A stretch of DNA of 34,538 nt from Anaerolineae bacterium (GTDB taxonomy: Bacteria; Chloroflexota; Anaerolineae; Promineifilales; Promineifilaceae), in contig JAHBVI010000070.1 in NCBI GenBank assembly GCA_019637635.1, positions 1 to 34,538 of the forward strand, written 5' to 3'. This document shows, piece after piece, positions 32,487 through 34,538 of this stretch. A program made the translations under genes and the position numbers. Each line of letters starts with the position of its first letter. The stretch's first letter is position 1. The notes under the pieces were generated by a model. The model was not told the origin of the DNA, did no database searches, and was given only the letters and a program-made list of their open reading frames with translations.

Positions 32487-32524
32487 CTAGTTGTTGGCAG
32501 CTTAGGCAAGCTGCCAGCAACTAG
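32487..32524. repeat. Near-perfect 17-base inverted repeat before pdhA
   Basis: Arms at 32487-32503 and 32508-32524 (CTAGTTGTTGGCAGCTT and its near complement, one mismatch that would pair as G-U in RNA) enclose AGGC. It lies just before the ribosome site of the E1 alpha gene, so it could act as a leader hairpin. Confidence 0.8.
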
Positions 32525-32538
32525 CGTCAGGAGATTCA

Positions 32539-33504
32539 ATGGACAAAACAACGTTACTCGAATGGTACCGCCAGATGGTGCTGATTCGCCGTTTTGAAGA
32601 ACGCAGCGATGAACTATACCAGCTTGAAGGCAAAATAAAGGGCTTCCTGCATTTGTACATCGGCCAGGAAGCGGTGGCCGTAGGCACCATCGCCGCCCGT
32701 GACCCGGAACGCGACCACCTGATTACCGCCTATCGCGATCATGGTCACGCCCTGGCCGTTGGCCTGGAGGCCGGCGCCGTCATGGCGGAACTGATGGGTA
32801 AAGCCACCGGTGTCGTCGGTGGGCGCGGCGGCTCCATGCACCTGGCCAGCAAAGAGAAAAAGTTCTGGGGTGGCTACGGTATTGTGGGCGCGCACCTGAC
32901 ATTGGGCACCGGCATGGCCCTGGCCGAGCAGTATAAAGGCACTGGCGGCGTTTGCCTTTGCTACTTTGGCGACGGCGCCACCAATATCGGCTATTTTCAC
33001 GAATCATTGAACATGGCTGGCGTCTGGGGGCTGCCCATTGTGTTCATTTGCGAAAACAACAAGTATGGTATGGGCACGGCCGTAGACCGCGCCTCCGCCA
33101 ACCCCAATCTGGCCGACAAAGCCAAAGCATACAACATCCCTTCCAAAAAGATTGACGGCATGAATATCATAGAGGTGTACAAAGCCACCCAAAAAGCGAT
33201 TGATACCTGCCGCAAAGGCAAAGGGCCGCAATTTCTGGAAATGGTCACCTACCGCTACGAAGGCCACTCCATCGGCGACCGCACCCGGTATCGTCCTGCC
33301 GGTGAACTGGACCAATGGCGCGACGAAAAAGACCCCATCGCCGCCCTACAAAAAGTTCTGCTGGAAGAGTTTGAGGCCAGCGAGGCTGAACTGGTAGCCA
33401 TAGACGACGTGGTGATGAAAGAGGTGGACGATGCCGTCACCTTTGCCAACGAGTCACCGCTGCCGGCGCCGGAAACACTTTTTGACCACATTTACCCTGC
33501 ATAA
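32539..33504 (+). CDS. pdhA: Pyruvate (or acetoin) dehydrogenase E1 component, alpha subunit
   Basis: This 321-residue protein is the thiamine-diphosphate-binding alpha subunit of a 2-oxoacid dehydrogenase, which with the beta subunit decarboxylates pyruvate and passes the acyl group to E2 lipoate. Visible signatures are MVLIRRFEER near the start, YIGQEAVAVG (43-52), the cofactor motif GDGATNIGYFHESLN ending in ENNKYGMGT (about 143-179), and a phosphorylation-loop region YRYEGHSIGDRTRYR (about 238-252). Length is normal for the PdhA/AcoA group; acetoin or branched-chain substrates cannot be excluded. AGGAG six bases before ATG 32539 fixes the start. The E1 beta gene follows after 74 bases, with a hairpin between. 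Confidence 0.92.
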   Translation: MDKTTLLEWYRQMVLIRRFEERSDELYQLEGKIKGFLHLYIGQEAVAVGTIAARDPERDHLITAYRDHGHALAVGLEAGAVMAELMGKATGVVGGRGGSMHLASKEKKFWGGYGIVGAHLTLGTGMALAEQYKGTGGVCLCYFGDGATNIGYFHESLNMAGVWGLPIVFICENNKYGMGTAVDRASANPNLADKAKAYNIPSKKIDGMNIIEVYKATQKAIDTCRKGKGPQFLEMVTYRYEGHSIGDRTRYRPAGELDQWRDEKDPIAALQKVLLEEFEASEAELVAIDDVVMKEVDDAVTFANESPLPAPETLFDHIYPA

Positions 33505-33513
33505 CTCGTTTGA

Positions 33514-33556
33514 AGTAGGCGATTTATCGCCGTAAATGGGCGATAAATCGCCTACT
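33514..33556. repeat. 18-base perfect inverted repeat between E1 alpha and E1 beta genes
   Basis: Arms AGTAGGCGATTTATCGCC (33514-33531) and its exact complement (33539-33556) flank a 7-base loop. In the transcript it would form a very stable stem inside an operon, perhaps tuning subunit ratio or RNA stability. No U-run follows, so full termination is unlikely. Confidence 0.9.
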
Positions 33557-33578
33557 ACGAACCTTTAGGAAGCAAAAC

Positions 33579-34538
33579 ATGGCAAGACTAACATTACGAG
33601 AAGCAATTACCGAAGCACTGCGTGAAGAGATGCAGCGCGACGAAAGCGTTTTTATCATGGGTGAAGAAGTGGGCGCCTGGGGCGGCACCTACGCCGTTAC
33701 CAAAGGTTTTCTGGAAGAGTTTGGCGAACGGCGCGTGCGAGACACCCCCATTTCCGAAATGGTCATCGCCGGCGCGGCCGTAGGCGCGGCCATGGCCGGT
33801 ACCCGCCCCGTGGCCGAATTTATGACTATCAACTTCGCCTTTGTGGCCTTTGACGCCATCGTCAACCACGCCGCCAAAGTGAGCTACATGTTCAACGGGC
33901 AATTCGATTGCCCTGTGGTCTTCCGCGCCCCAGGCGGCGGCGGCAAACAACTGGGTGCGACGCACAGCCACACGCCAGACGTGATTTTTGCCCACTTCCC
34001 CGGCCTGAAAGTGGTCTGCCCGGCCACGCCGTATGACGCCAAAGGGCTGCTTAAAGCGGCCATCCGCGACAATGGCCCGGTGCTGTTCATCGAGCCGGTG
34101 CCGCTCTACACCAGCCCCAAAGTGCGCGGCGATGTGCCCGACGACGATTACGTCGTGCCCATCGGCGAAGCCGACATTAAACGTGAAGGCAGTGATGTGA
34201 CCATTATCACCTACGGTGAAGGGTTGCACGTTTCCCTGGATGCAGCGGAAATGCTGGCGAAAGAAGGGGTGGAGGCAGAGGTGGTGGATTTACGCACTTT
34301 GCAGCCGTTGGATATGTCGCTGGCGCTGGCCTCCTTCAAGAAAACGTTTAAGGCGGTGGTGGTGGAGTTTGGGCACCAGACCTACGGCATTGGCGCGGAG
34401 ATTGTGGCCCAACTGCAAGAGCAGGCGTTTGATTACCTGGACGCGCCCATCAAACGGGTGGCGCAGTACGATGTGCCCGCCCCTTACTCCGGCGAATTAG
34501 AAAAAATGGCCCTGCCTGACGCGAAGAAGGTGGTCACG
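33579..34538 (+). CDS. pdhB: Pyruvate (or acetoin) dehydrogenase E1 component, beta subunit (3' end outside the window)
   Basis: The frame opens at ATG 33579 after AGGA and stays open for 320 codons to the window edge. It begins MARLTLREAITEALREEM and carries the beta-subunit landmarks FIMGEEVG (25-32), RVRDTPISEMVIAGAAVGAA (52-71), FMTINFAFVAFDAIVNHAAK (81-100), GGGGKQLGATHSH (118-130) and, in the transketolase C-terminal domain, ITYGEGLHV and VVDLRTLQPLD. Family length is about 325 residues, so only a few codons are missing. It pairs with the alpha subunit directly upstream; an E2 gene would be expected after the window. Confidence 0.92.
   Translation, partial: MARLTLREAITEALREEMQRDESVFIMGEEVGAWGGTYAVTKGFLEEFGERRVRDTPISEMVIAGAAVGAAMAGTRPVAEFMTINFAFVAFDAIVNHAAKVSYMFNGQFDCPVVFRAPGGGGKQLGATHSHTPDVIFAHFPGLKVVCPATPYDAKGLLKAAIRDNGPVLFIEPVPLYTSPKVRGDVPDDDYVVPIGEADIKREGSDVTIITYGEGLHVSLDAAEMLAKEGVEAEVVDLRTLQPLDMSLALASFKKTFKAVVVEFGHQTYGIGAEIVAQLQEQAFDYLDAPIKRVAQYDVPAPYSGELEKMALPDAKKVVT

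Noticed and set aside
33594..34229. 211-codon open frame on the minus strand inside the E1 beta gene
   Set aside because: The plus strand encodes an unmistakable E1 beta subunit; the antisense frame is a codon-bias shadow.
1..34538. tRNA, rRNA, integrase, IS element or attachment site
   Set aside because: I looked for cloverleaf, rRNA and transposase signatures and saw none; the island borders carry no obvious direct repeats.

Overview
The window reads as one contiguous piece of bacterial chromosome, most likely from a Chloroflexota (Anaerolineae or Ardenticatenia-like) organism. This rests on gene content: LacI-sensor and cyclic-nucleotide-sensor histidine kinases, a STAND regulator, a PknB-FHA protein and exported proteins ending in YLPxIL[RK]. 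No rRNA or tRNA was seen, so the assignment is an inference. The whole window is peppered with the 8-base palindrome ACGGCCGT: about 75 copies by hand count, against roughly one expected by chance.

Region 1 (1-3005) carries a patatin-like lipase and a lipoprotein glycoside hydrolase on the minus strand, then a YigZ/IMPACT protein on the plus strand. Region 2 (3045-11436) is a defence-type island. Its minus-strand genes, in order of transcription, are a 274-aa coiled-coil protein of unknown family, a BrxD/DUF2791-type ATPase, an antitoxin, a RelE-like toxin, a second BrxD-type ATPase with an N-terminal UvrD-tail-like domain, a restriction-endonuclease-like protein and, after a gap, an Lhr-like helicase. 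In the gap, on the plus strand, lie an orphan Phd-type antitoxin and a DNA methyltransferase. The ATPases, coiled-coil protein and helicase look like the ancestral core; the toxin-antitoxin pair and the restriction-modification pair look like more AT-rich insertions. The palindrome TTAGCTAA sits upstream of the first gene and between helicase and antitoxin. No PglZ or PglX is present, so this is not an ordinary BREX system. It is my best candidate for an undescribed system.

Region 3 (11476-17609) has a small membrane protein, a large HTH-STAND-TPR regulator, and a divergent, AT-richer block of exported proteins that lacks ACGGCCGT. Region 4 (17757-24846) is signalling and envelope: a kinase-FHA protein whose catalytic HRD aspartate is replaced by Asn (predicted pseudokinase), a cNMP-binding histidine kinase, an Ala-rich protein, a zinc-ribbon membrane protein, a TPR/HTH protein and an M23 peptidase. 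Region 5 (25158-34538) has a metallophosphoesterase, a small gene, a core-deleted SET paralog beside an intact SET protein, a 1395-aa LacI-sensor/PAS/histidine kinase, and the pyruvate dehydrogenase E1 alpha and beta genes, the latter running off the window.

Many intergenic gaps hold perfect or near-perfect hairpins built from short iterated words. One such element lies inside the helicase gene, and some supply the stop codon of the upstream gene. All family names come from reading motifs by eye; no database search was run.
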